The notes below the pieces were generated by a model. That model did not search any database and had not been told where the DNA came from. It was given only the letters and a program-made list of their open reading frames with translations. The translations under genes were made by a program, and so were the position numbers. Shown here piece after piece: positions 56,819 to 64,000 of a stretch of DNA of 64,000 bases. The stretch is from Pseudomonas californiensis (lineage in GTDB: Bacteria > Pseudomonadota > Gammaproteobacteria > Pseudomonadales > Pseudomonadaceae): contig NZ_JAGTPK010000001.1 of assembly GCF_021147775.1 (NCBI RefSeq), positions 1 through 64,000 on the forward strand. Reading direction: 5' to 3'. Positions within the stretch are counted from its first letter, which is position 1. Each line of letters opens with the position of its first letter.

Positions 56819-56862
56819 TTGGCTGCCAGGCGATGCGTGTCTACTGGCTGTACTGGCCCGGA

Positions 56863-57864
56863 TCAATTCCAGCCTGCACGATCCATCATGCGAATCGCTT
56901 CGGCCTGGCGCTTGCCCGCCACTTCCACTGGAATGGTATCGGCCTTGAATGCGCCCCAGCTCGCGACTTCTTCTGACGGAGCAACTTTCGGGTTGGCCGG
57001 GAATTCCTGATTGACGCTGGAGAAGATCTTCTGCGCATCAGGACCGGTCATCCACTCGACCAGCGCCTTGGCCGCTTCAGGGTGCGGGGCGTATTGGGTC
57101 AGGCCTATACCGGACAGATTGACGTGCACACCACGATCAGACTGGTTTGGCCAGAACAGCTTCACCGCCAGATCCGGTTTTTCCTTGTGCAGGCGACCGT
57201 AGTAGTAGCTGTTCACGATACCTACGTCGCACTGCCCGGCGTTGATAGCTTCAAGCACGGCGATGTCGTCGGAAAACACATCGGTGGACAGGTTGTTTAC
57301 CCAGCCCTTGAGGATTTTCTCGGACGCTTCTGCGCCGTGGGTTTCGATCAGTGTGGCAGTGAGCGACTGGTTATAGACTTTCTTGGCCGTGCGCAGGCAA
57401 AGGCGTCCTTCCCAATTTTTGTCAGCCAGCGCCTCGTAAGTCGTCAGCTCGACGGGTTTGACGCGATCCGTCGAGTAGGCGATGGTCCGCGCACGCAGGC
57501 TCAGCCCCGTCCAGCCCCGGGTAGACGAGCGGTACTGCGGAGGAATATTGGCTTCAATGACCGGTGACGTGAAGGGCTGCAGAATCCCCATCTGCTCGGC
57601 TTGCCAGAGGTTGCCGGCATCAACGGTCAGCAGAAGGTCGGCGGTCGCGTTCTTGCCCTCGGCCTTGATGCGCTGCATCAGCGGCGCTTCCTTGTCGGTG
57701 ATGAACTTGATCTTGACGCCGGTCTTTGCAGTGTAGGCATCGAAGACGGGCTTGATCAGCTCATCGATTCGGGAAGAGTACACCACCACTTCGTCAGCGG
57801 CCTGCGCTGCGGTGCCGAGAAAAGTCAGTGTCAAAGCAGCCAGAAGACGCTTGCTTGCCTGCAT
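56863..57864 (-). CDS. Iron(III) ABC transporter substrate-binding protein
   Basis: 333 residues from the ATG at 57864: signal peptide (about 1-22), then the ferric-binding-protein fold ([34 protein letters not shown]). The Tyr-rich YYY motif near residue 200 ([10 protein letters not shown]) matches the iron-ligand tyrosines of FbpA proteins. A longer frame to 57912 is less likely. In P. aeruginosa PA5217-PA5216 have the same pair. Likely controlled by iron status. Confidence 0.9.
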   Translation of the reverse strand: MQASKRLLAALTLTFLGTAAQAADEVVVYSSRIDELIKPVFDAYTAKTGVKIKFITDKEAPLMQRIKAEGKNATADLLLTVDAGNLWQAEQMGILQPFTSPVIEANIPPQYRSSTRGWTGLSLRARTIAYSTDRVKPVELTTYEALADKNWEGRLCLRTAKKVYNQSLTATLIETHGAEASEKILKGWVNNLSTDVFSDDIAVLEAINAGQCDVGIVNSYYYGRLHKEKPDLAVKLFWPNQSDRGVHVNLSGIGLTQYAPHPEAAKALVEWMTGPDAQKIFSSVNQEFPANPKVAPSEEVASWGAFKADTIPVEVAGKRQAEAIRMMDRAGWN

Positions 57865-57893
57865 GGAGGTATCTCGCGTTTGCAAATGAGGCG

Positions 57894-57914
57894 AAATGGT
57901 AGTGAATCCCATTT
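57894..57914. promoter_or_regulatory. Palindrome, possible Fur-type operator
   Basis: AAATGG-N9-CCATTT upstream of the iron-binding protein gene, in an A/T-rich stretch with AATGAG and GCTATC flanks. The size and position fit a Fur box, but the match to the GATAATGATAATCATTATC consensus is weak, so this is tentative. Confidence 0.35.
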
Positions 57915-58044
57915 GCTATCTCAATCGAAGAGGCGCTGGAGGCGTTACTGAATGTTGCAGAGCGTGCTGAAACCCTCATCAGCCCAGCCACACGAGGCAA
58001 GCCGATCAACTGGCCTGCCTGCGAAAGTGGCTATCAGAGCCTGC

Positions 58045-59298
58045 TCAGAGCCGTGCCAGTTCCGGCAGATCGCCTGATAAACCAAGTGCCTCCCGAACGA
58101 ACAGCGCTTTGGCTTCGGGTATTTGATTGATCATTTTCAAGCCAGTGTTGCGCAGCCACCGCAACGGCAGCGGATTGGCCTGAAATAGACGCTCGAACCC
58201 TTCCATGGCGGCCATCAGGGCCAGGTTGTGCGGCATACGGCGTCGCTCGTAGCGACCGAGCACGCGCACGTCCGACAATAGCTCGCCTCGTCCTGCGGCA
58301 TGGGTCAGCACTTCTGCCAGCACGGCGGCGTCCAGAAAGCCCAGATTGACGCCCTGCCCGGCCAGCGGGTGGATGGTGTGCGCAGCATCGCCGATCAACG
58401 CGAGGCCCTTGGCAACGTAACGCTTGGCATGGCGCTGGCGCAGCGGCACGCACAGACGAGCGTCGGCGGCCAGCACCTGGCCCAGTCGACCCTCGAATGC
58501 CTGTTCCAGCTCACGGCAGAACAGCCCGTCCTCAAGCGCCATCAGGCGCTCGGCTTCAGTGGGCGTCACCGACCAGACGATAGATGACCAGTGCTCGCCT
58601 TCACGCTCCAGTGGCAGAAAGGCCAGCGGGCCGTCATCCGTAAAGCGCTGCCAGGCGGTTTTCTTGTGCGAGACAGTTGTCCGCACGCTGGTGACGATGG
58701 CGTGGTGCAGGTAATCCCATTCGCGGGTTGGCGTGCCCGTCAGGCGGCGGACGGCGGAGTTGGCGCCATCAGCGGCAACGACCAAAGGGGCGCGCAGTTG
58801 ACGCCCGTCAGCCAGCGTCAGCAGCCAATCATCACCGGAATGACGCATTTGCTCGAGGCGTGCGTTGGCCAGCAAGCCGATATCGCTGTCGTGCAGGCGA
58901 TCGAGCAACGCGTCCTGAACGACGCGATTTTCGACAATATGGCCCAGCACATCAGCGTGCACGCTGGAGGCTGAAAAGTGAATCTGCCCGGTGCCGCTGC
59001 CGTCCCAGACCTGCATGTGCCCGTAAGGGCTGACACGACGGGTGGCGATGCCCTCCCACACGCCAAGGCGTTGCAGGATGCGCTGGCTGGCTGCCGACAG
59101 GGCACTGACGCGCGGCTCGAAAGTCGATTGGGCATCGAATGGCTTCACGCTCAGCGGGCCACCGTCAACCACCAGTACATCCAGGCCGCTGCCTTGCAGG
59201 GCCAGAGCCAGGGCGCTGCCGACCATTCCGGCACCGACAATCAGCACATCTGCACGCGTTTCCATGCTCACACTGTTCTCGCTTGTGGTCGAAGCCAT
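58045..59298 (-). CDS. UbiH/UbiF/VisC-family FAD monooxygenase, probable UbiI-type hydroxylase
   Basis: 417 residues; flavin monooxygenase. FAD motifs: VGAGMVGSALALAL, a DGANSAVRR segment and GDAAHTIHPLAGQGVNLGFLDAAVL (Walker-like FAD site). The likely reaction is ring hydroxylation in ubiquinone synthesis. It lies 18 bases after ubiH on the same strand. An alternative ATG is at 59265 (METRADVLIVG). Distinguishing UbiI from UbiF needs comparison across the genome. Confidence 0.87.
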   Translation of the reverse strand: MASTTSENSVSMETRADVLIVGAGMVGSALALALQGSGLDVLVVDGGPLSVKPFDAQSTFEPRVSALSAASQRILQRLGVWEGIATRRVSPYGHMQVWDGSGTGQIHFSASSVHADVLGHIVENRVVQDALLDRLHDSDIGLLANARLEQMRHSGDDWLLTLADGRQLRAPLVVAADGANSAVRRLTGTPTREWDYLHHAIVTSVRTTVSHKKTAWQRFTDDGPLAFLPLEREGEHWSSIVWSVTPTEAERLMALEDGLFCRELEQAFEGRLGQVLAADARLCVPLRQRHAKRYVAKGLALIGDAAHTIHPLAGQGVNLGFLDAAVLAEVLTHAAGRGELLSDVRVLGRYERRRMPHNLALMAAMEGFERLFQANPLPLRWLRNTGLKMINQIPEAKALFVREALGLSGDLPELARL

Positions 59299-59316
59299 AT
59301 TGTCAGAATCCGCGGC

Positions 59317-60504
59317 TCATACATCGGACCGAGTCCCCAGGCCCATGGCCTGACGTGCAAACCAGCGCTTGGCGGCCGGTAACAGATCAAGTCCCAGCAG
59401 GCCCAGGTTACGCCCGGTGGTCACGGCTGATTGAGTACTGCCGAACAGGCGCGTCACCTTGTCCGAGAAACCCACAGTCAACTGCTGGTCCAGACGCTGG
59501 CGCTCACGATAGGCCAGCAACGTTGCCAGATCGCCCAGCGGAGCATCGCTTTCGAGCAACGTTTCCGCCAGCGCATCCGCATCACGCAGAGACAGGTTGA
59601 AGCCCTGCCCGGCAATCGGGTGGAGGCTATGCGCGGCGTTACCCAGAATCACCAGGTGCGAACGTACCTGTTCCTCGGCCTCAACCAGCGCCAGCGGATA
59701 AACGTGCCGCGCGCCCACCTGGCGAAGGGTGCCCAGACGGTAGCCAAACACCCCCTGCAGCTCTTCAAGGAAGCTGCGGTCATCCAGTTCAGCAAGACGC
59801 TGGGTGTCATTGCCCTGTCGGGTCCAGACCAGCGCACAGCGGTTTTCCGGTAGTGGCAGCAACGCCATCGGCCCATCATCGGTGAAGCGCTCGAAGGCCT
59901 GCCCACAATGCGCTTCGCCGGGTGTGATGTTGGCGATCAGCGCGCTCTGGTCATAAGGCTGCTGGCGCACACCAATGCCCAGCTGTTCACGCAGGCTTGA
60001 GCGTCCACCATCGGCAAGTACTGCCAGATCGCATTCCAGTTCGGTTTCATCGGCCAGGGTCAGGCGATAACCGTCACTCAACGGCTGCATCTTCTTCACC
60101 TCAGCCGGCACGCGCCAACTGACGACGTCACGGTCCAGCGCTGCCCACAGGCTCTGGCCGAGCCACGCATTCTCGACCACGTAACCGAGCGCCGGAACGC
60201 CCTCTTCGATGGCCGACAAGCGAGTCGCGCCGAAGCGACCACGGTCTGACACCTGAATCTGCAAAATGGGTTCGGCACGCCGGGCAATCTGCTGCCAGGC
60301 ACCAAGATGTTCGTAAATGCGCCGTGCACCGAACGACAATGCCGAGGAGCGGGCATCGTAACTTGGCTGGTAGATTTCACCTGGCGCGAAAGGCTCGATC
60401 AGCACAATTTTCCAACCGCGCGCCTTGGCACCAGCCTGCAACGCGAGCGCAAGGCTGGCGCCGACCAATCCGCCACCGACGATTGCGATATTGAAACGGC
60501 TCAT
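59317..60504 (-). CDS. ubiH: 2-octaprenyl-6-methoxyphenol hydroxylase
   Basis: 395 residues; FAD-dependent C4 hydroxylation in ubiquinone synthesis. N-terminal VGGGLVGASLALAL, DGGRSSLR and the C-terminal GNAAHSLHPIAGQGFNLSLRDADALA match UbiH. Its start overlaps the pepP stop by four bases (ATGA). The pepP-ubiH-visC order is the same as in E. coli and P. aeruginosa. Confidence 0.93.
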   Translation of the reverse strand: MSRFNIAIVGGGLVGASLALALQAGAKARGWKIVLIEPFAPGEIYQPSYDARSSALSFGARRIYEHLGAWQQIARRAEPILQIQVSDRGRFGATRLSAIEEGVPALGYVVENAWLGQSLWAALDRDVVSWRVPAEVKKMQPLSDGYRLTLADETELECDLAVLADGGRSSLREQLGIGVRQQPYDQSALIANITPGEAHCGQAFERFTDDGPMALLPLPENRCALVWTRQGNDTQRLAELDDRSFLEELQGVFGYRLGTLRQVGARHVYPLALVEAEEQVRSHLVILGNAAHSLHPIAGQGFNLSLRDADALAETLLESDAPLGDLATLLAYRERQRLDQQLTVGFSDKVTRLFGSTQSAVTTGRNLGLLGLDLLPAAKRWFARQAMGLGTRSDV

Positions 60505-61835
60505 GCGGCCTGTGCCTTTGCTGCGGCCATCAGGGCCTCGATCTCGGCAACGGTTTTGGGCACACCGCCGGACAGGATTTCACAGCCCTGCCTGGTTACA
60601 ACTACGTCATCCTCGATTCGCACGCCAATACCTCGCCATTTCTTTGCGACATTCTGATTGTCGGGGGCCACATAAACCCCCGGCTCGACGGTCAGCGCCA
60701 TACCGACTTCCAGTACTCGCCATTCGCCGCCAACCTTGTATTCGCCGACATCGTGCACATCCATGCCCAGCCAGTGTCCGGCGCGGTGCATGTAGAACGC
60801 CTTGAACGCTTCCTGCTCGATCAACGTGTCGACATCACCCTGCAACAGGCCCAGTTCAACAAGGCCCGCAGTAATAACCTGGACCGTGGCTTCATGGGCC
60901 TGGTTCCAATGCTTGCCCGGGCCGATGGCGTCAAACGCTGCCTGCTGGGACTTGAGCACCAGCTCATAGATGGCTTTCTGCTCGGGTGAAAATGTCCCGC
61001 TGACCGGAAATGTGCGTGTGATATCGCTGGCGTAGCAGTCGATCTCGCAACCAGCATCGATCAGTACCAGATCGCCCTCCTTGAGGGTCGCGTCGTTCTG
61101 CTGGTAATGCAGGATGCAGGCGTTGCGACCCGAGGCGACGATGGAGCCATAGGCGGGCATCTTTGCGCCGCCCTTGCGGAACTCGTAATCCAGTTCGGCT
61201 TCCAGGCTGAATTCGTGCAGACCTGCACGGCATGCCTGCATGGCTCGCACATGGGCGCGCGCAGAAATCTCCGCCGCACCGCGCATGACCTTGATCTCCG
61301 CAGCCGATTTATACAGCCGCATGTCATGCAGCAGGTGATCCAGTGCCACGAATTCATTGGGCGGCTGTGCGCCCAGATGCGCCTTGGAACGGATCACGTT
61401 GATCCATTCCATCAGATGCCGATCGAATTCAGGATTGCTGCCCATCGCCGAATAAACCCGGTCACGACCCTCGATCAACCCCGGCAGGATGTCGTCGATG
61501 TCATTGATCGGGAATGCATCGTTCGCACCGAAATCCCGGATCGCCCCTTCCTGACCGGCACGCAGCCCATCCCACAGCTCACGCTCCGGGTTGCGTTCAC
61601 GGCAGAACAATACGTACTCGCCGTATTCGCGTCCCGGAATCAACACCACCACCGCTTCGGGCTCTGGAAAGCCACTCAGGTACTGGAAGTCGCTGTCCTG
61701 ACGGTAGACGTGCTCGACATCACGATTGCGGATCGCCACAGCCGCCGCCGGCAGAATGGCGATGCTGTTGGGCTCCATCTGCGCCATCAGCGCCTTGCGT
61801 CGACGGGCATATTCGGACTTCGGTATGGACATCAT
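60501..61835 (-). CDS. pepP: Xaa-Pro aminopeptidase
   Basis: Removes N-terminal residues before proline; dinuclear Mn metallopeptidase (M24B). 444 residues from the ATG at 61835 (ATG at 61832 is equally possible; the site upstream is weak). Metal ligands are visible: DAGCEIDCYASDITR, HRAGHWLGMDVHDVG, TVEPGVYV and IEDDVVVT. Precedes ubiH in an operon. Confidence 0.96.
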   Translation of the reverse strand: MMSIPKSEYARRRKALMAQMEPNSIAILPAAAVAIRNRDVEHVYRQDSDFQYLSGFPEPEAVVVLIPGREYGEYVLFCRERNPERELWDGLRAGQEGAIRDFGANDAFPINDIDDILPGLIEGRDRVYSAMGSNPEFDRHLMEWINVIRSKAHLGAQPPNEFVALDHLLHDMRLYKSAAEIKVMRGAAEISARAHVRAMQACRAGLHEFSLEAELDYEFRKGGAKMPAYGSIVASGRNACILHYQQNDATLKEGDLVLIDAGCEIDCYASDITRTFPVSGTFSPEQKAIYELVLKSQQAAFDAIGPGKHWNQAHEATVQVITAGLVELGLLQGDVDTLIEQEAFKAFYMHRAGHWLGMDVHDVGEYKVGGEWRVLEVGMALTVEPGVYVAPDNQNVAKKWRGIGVRIEDDVVVTRQGCEILSGGVPKTVAEIEALMAAAKAQAA

Positions 61836-61908
61836 TGGCAACGGGAGTCCTGATGGAGCGTACCGGCCTGGCTATTTCAGCCCTGACCGGTATCGCGATG
61901 ATGGGCGA

Positions 61909-62463
61909 TCAGTGCAGCGAAGGCTTGGGCTGCGGTACTTCAGGCTTGTTGCATTCGGTGAACAGCAACAGCGGGGCAACACGCAGGTACTCCATGACTT
62001 CCATGTAGTCGGTTTCGCCGTCTTCGGACTCTTCCAGCGCATCCTGGACCTGTGCGATGGCTGCCAGATCCTGCAGGACCTCGGTCGCCTCGATGCTCAG
62101 TACCTTGTCGCCCGCCGCCAGACCGAAGCCTGACAGAAAGCCCTGACACCATTGCCCCAGTGCCGCGGCACGTTCGGCCAATGGCTCGTCGTCGCCCGGT
62201 AACAACAGCACGACGGTCATGTCGTCGCTGGTGAGCTCGCCCTTGACCATCTCCTGCAAGCCGATCAGTGCCTGGCGAACGTTGTCTTCAGGCTCGGTTT
62301 CCAGCAGCACGGAGGCATCGGCAAACCAGGCTTCATTATCGAAACCGGCACCTGCGCAACTGCGGCCCAACAACAGGCCATGCAGCTCGGCGGGAGATAC
62401 CTGGTGGCCACTGCCGTTGAGCAGGGTGGCGAATGCTTTGTACGGAGAATTCTGAATGGGCAT
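61909..62463 (-). CDS. YecA/UPF0149 (YgfB-type) family protein
   Basis: 184 residues; the YgfB fold (helical) with the [11 protein letters not shown] motif and a conserved [10 protein letters not shown] segment. YgfB family members lie next to pepP in gammaproteobacteria. In P. aeruginosa YgfB affects ampC expression. It begins the pepP-ubiH-visC transcript, 73 bases before pepP. Confidence 0.88.
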   Translation of the reverse strand: MPIQNSPYKAFATLLNGSGHQVSPAELHGLLLGRSCAGAGFDNEAWFADASVLLETEPEDNVRQALIGLQEMVKGELTSDDMTVVLLLPGDDEPLAERAAALGQWCQGFLSGFGLAAGDKVLSIEATEVLQDLAAIAQVQDALEESEDGETDYMEVMEYLRVAPLLLFTECNKPEVPQPKPSLH

Positions 62464-62612
62464 GGGTAGCTAGTCGCCAAACGGCGCAATGTCTAGAATG
62501 AAGGCCTTGTATCCTAGACTATCCGCGCAACAAGATCATCAATACGGCGGTTCGAGCTTGAGCAAGTGCGTCGCTCCCCTGCCATTCATCAGAAAGTACT
62601 CAGTGGAAAACA

Positions 62613-62822
62613 ATGGAAGACACCGACCTGCAAGCGCTGATGAAACGTGTGGAGTTGCTCCTCAAGTTTGCTGAGCAACTTAAAGCCCAAAACGCACTCC
62701 TATTAGCTCAGGAAAAGTCATGGCGCGAGGAACGCGCTCACCTCATTGAAAAGAACGAAATCGCCCGGCAGAAGGTCGAGTCAATGATTTCGCGCCTCAA
62801 GGCCTTGGAGCAAGACTCATGA
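62613..62822 (+). CDS. TIGR02449-type ZapB-like coiled-coil protein
   Basis: 69 residues, almost all one predicted coiled coil (LQALMKRVELLLKFAEQLKAQNALLLAQEKSW...). Its stop overlaps the zapA start by four bases, so the two are coupled. Known as a TIGR02449 protein next to zapA in Pseudomonas; a cell-division role together with ZapA is plausible, unproven here. Confidence 0.88.
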   Translation: MEDTDLQALMKRVELLLKFAEQLKAQNALLLAQEKSWREERAHLIEKNEIARQKVESMISRLKALEQDS

Positions 62823-63148
62823 GTAATGGCAACAGCGTGACCGTTCAAATCCTCGACAAGGAATACTCCATCATCTGCCCTCAGGAAGAGCGCACCAACC
62901 TGGTCAGCGCAGCGCGTTACCTGGACGGCAAGATGCGCGAAATCCGCAGCAGCGGCAAAGTCATCGGCGCCGACCGTATCGCCGTCATGGCGGCCTTGAA
63001 CATCACCCACGATCTGTTGCACAAGCAGGATTTGCCTGACGTGCAGGCCAGCGGCTCGACGCGTGAACAGGTCCGCGACCTGCTCGACAAGGTCGATCTG
63101 GTGCTGGCTACAGACACGCCCGGCACACCTGATTCAACTCGGGGCTGA
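62819..63148 (+). CDS. zapA: Cell division protein ZapA
   Basis: 109 residues; cross-links FtsZ filaments in the Z-ring. ILDKEYSIICPQEERTNLVSAARYLDGKMREIR is the ZapA head domain, followed by the C-terminal coiled coil. Coupled to the preceding ZapB-like gene and followed by 6S RNA and the cyclo-ligase gene, the conserved gammaproteobacterial order. Confidence 0.96.
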   Translation: MSNGNSVTVQILDKEYSIICPQEERTNLVSAARYLDGKMREIRSSGKVIGADRIAVMAALNITHDLLHKQDLPDVQASGSTREQVRDLLDKVDLVLATDTPGTPDSTRG

Positions 63149-63167
63149 TTATTTCGGGGCATTTCTG

Positions 63168-63173
63168 TATACT
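63168..63173 (+). promoter_or_regulatory. -10 box of the 6S RNA promoter
   Basis: TATACT seven bases before the presumed 6S RNA start at about 63180, close to the sigma-70 consensus. Confidence 0.6.
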
Positions 63174-63179
63174 TGCACC

Positions 63180-63358
63180 GCTCCCTGGAGTGCTTGCCAG
63201 TCGGTCATGTCCCTGAGCCGATACGCACAACCACGGGGGTTGCACGTTGGGGTTGGTGTGCATGTCCGCTCGACGGAAAGCCTTAAAACCTCCTGCAATC
63301 TCCACCTTGAACTTTCGGGTTCAAGGGCTAAACCGACAGCGGTTCGTCGGGGAGTCCA
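63180..63358 (+). ncRNA. ssrS: 6S RNA
   Basis: Regulatory RNA that mimics an open promoter and sequesters sigma-70 RNA polymerase in stationary phase. It lies between zapA and the cyclo-ligase gene, the classical place. The 5' CTCCC segment near 63181 can pair with GGGGAG at 63349-63354, closing the terminal stem, and the large central region with CACAACCACGGGGGTTG folds as a bulge. About 180 nt, the usual length. Exact ends are approximate. Confidence 0.85.
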
Positions 63359-63448
63359 TATTCAATCCATTGCCAGCCCCAGCTGTCTGGCAATGTCGAT
63401 CCCGCACCGGTTTCAACCTCACGGATCAGCCTGCATGACCTCCTGCTC

Positions 63449-64000
63449 ATGATCAGCGCCCAAGCGCTTACGCGTCCGCAACTGCGTCGCCAGCTTCGTC
63501 AGGCGCGCCGGTCGCTGAGCCCCGTGCAGCAACGCAAGGCAGCTCGCGGTCTGTATCAACAACTGGCGCAACACCCACTGTTCCGGCGCGCGAAGCATGT
63601 TTCGCTGTACTTGCCGATGGACGGCGAAATCGACCCACGCCTGTTGTTGCGCGAGGCCCAGCGTCGCGGCAAAGCAACGTACCTGCCCGTACTCAACGCA
63701 TGGCCGCGCACGCGCATGGTGTTTCAGCGCGTGCGTCCGGGCGAAAGATTCATTCCCAATCGTTTTCGAATCCCTGAGCCCCGTATAAACCGGGCGAAGC
63801 AGCGCCGCATCTGGGCACTCGACCTGATTCTGATGCCGCTGGTCGGTTTCGACGACGAGGGTGGGCGCCTCGGCATGGGCGGAGGCTTTTACGACCGCAG
63901 CCTGGCCTATCGCGCACGCAGAAATACATGGCATACGCCGGTGCTGTTAGGTCTGGCTCATGAATGTCAGAAGGTCGATCGATTGGCGCAAGCCAGTTGG
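63449..64000 (+). CDS. 5-formyltetrahydrofolate cyclo-ligase (C-terminus beyond window)
   Basis: Partial, 184 codons before the window ends. ATP-dependent conversion of 5-formyl-THF to 5,10-methenyl-THF. The LYLPMDGEIDPRLLL block, and GRLGMGGGFYDRSLA near residue 150, the signature of the family (YgfA/FAU1), are clear. The frame is open upstream of the ATG at 63449 but a start farther back would run into 6S RNA. Follows the 6S RNA gene as in E. coli. Confidence 0.93.
   Translation, partial: MISAQALTRPQLRRQLRQARRSLSPVQQRKAARGLYQQLAQHPLFRRAKHVSLYLPMDGEIDPRLLLREAQRRGKATYLPVLNAWPRTRMVFQRVRPGERFIPNRFRIPEPRINRAKQRRIWALDLILMPLVGFDDEGGRLGMGGGFYDRSLAYRARRNTWHTPVLLGLAHECQKVDRLAQASW

Overview
The window is chromosomal DNA of a fluorescent Pseudomonas, most likely of the P. 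syringae group. I infer this from the gene content and order, the protein sequences, and the REP-type palindromes; no database was searched. The left two thirds follow, with gaps, the order I remember downstream of gyrB in P. aeruginosa (lysophospholipid acyltransferase, gmhB, glyS, glyQ, tag, htrB-type acyltransferase, trkA, rsmB, fmt, def, LysM protein, dprA, tsaC, qor, hemF, aroE). Base 1 is therefore only a few kilobases from oriC, which fits six perfect DnaA boxes in the first 15.1 kb. An IS66-type element ends at base 192, between the acyltransferase and the presumed gyrB side.

Layout. 1-5.4 kb: IS66 end, envelope and LPS precursor genes, glycyl-tRNA synthetase, DNA glycosylase. 5.4-8.8 kb: lipid A acyltransferase and a YdeP-type molybdopterin oxidoreductase. 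9-19.2 kb: trkA-rsmB-fmt-def, LysM protein, dprA-tsaC, qor, hemF-aroE. 19.2-26.5 kb: SulP transporter, choline-sulfate module (binding protein, choline sulfatase, LysR regulator), DOPA-dioxygenase-like protein, alpha/beta hydrolase, RcnB/CigR-like protein. 26.6-29.7 kb: trpBA with divergent trpI. 29.7-34.5 kb: small stress and envelope proteins (DUF883, dodecin, two DUF1161 proteins, luciferase-like oxidoreductase, OsmC, lipoprotein, lipoprotein metallopeptidase). 34.5-39.8 kb: HAD phosphatase, gamma-carbonic anhydrase, prlC, yheV, a low-GC small gene and an SOS-box radical SAM gene. 40-42.4 kb: beta-carbonic anhydrase plus SulP. 42.5-44.8 kb: a conserved hypothetical, cox11 and SCO1/SenC without any cytochrome aa3 subunit genes. 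44.8-47.4 kb: metNIQ. 47.7-53.3 kb: large catalase, Lrp regulator and ACT-like partner, lone GspE/PilB-type ATPase, DUF2388 protein. 53.3-57.9 kb: gcvTH and an iron ABC permease and binding protein. 58-64 kb: two UbiH-family hydroxylases, pepP, ygfB family, ZapB-like protein, zapA, 6S RNA and the start of 5-formyltetrahydrofolate cyclo-ligase.

The final block (gcvT to cyclo-ligase) lies in P. aeruginosa on the other side of the origin, so the window spans a rearrangement relative to that species. Most of the content is core genome. The more unusual signals are the DnaA-box cluster, the Cox11 that lacks a conserved cysteine beside missing oxidase genes, the SOS-box radical SAM gene, the orphan choline-type binding protein next to choline sulfatase, the lone GspE ATPase, the Lrp/ACT-like pair and a few strongly structured intergenic regions. 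I found no CRISPR array, prophage, tRNA or rRNA gene, and no clear undescribed multi-gene system.
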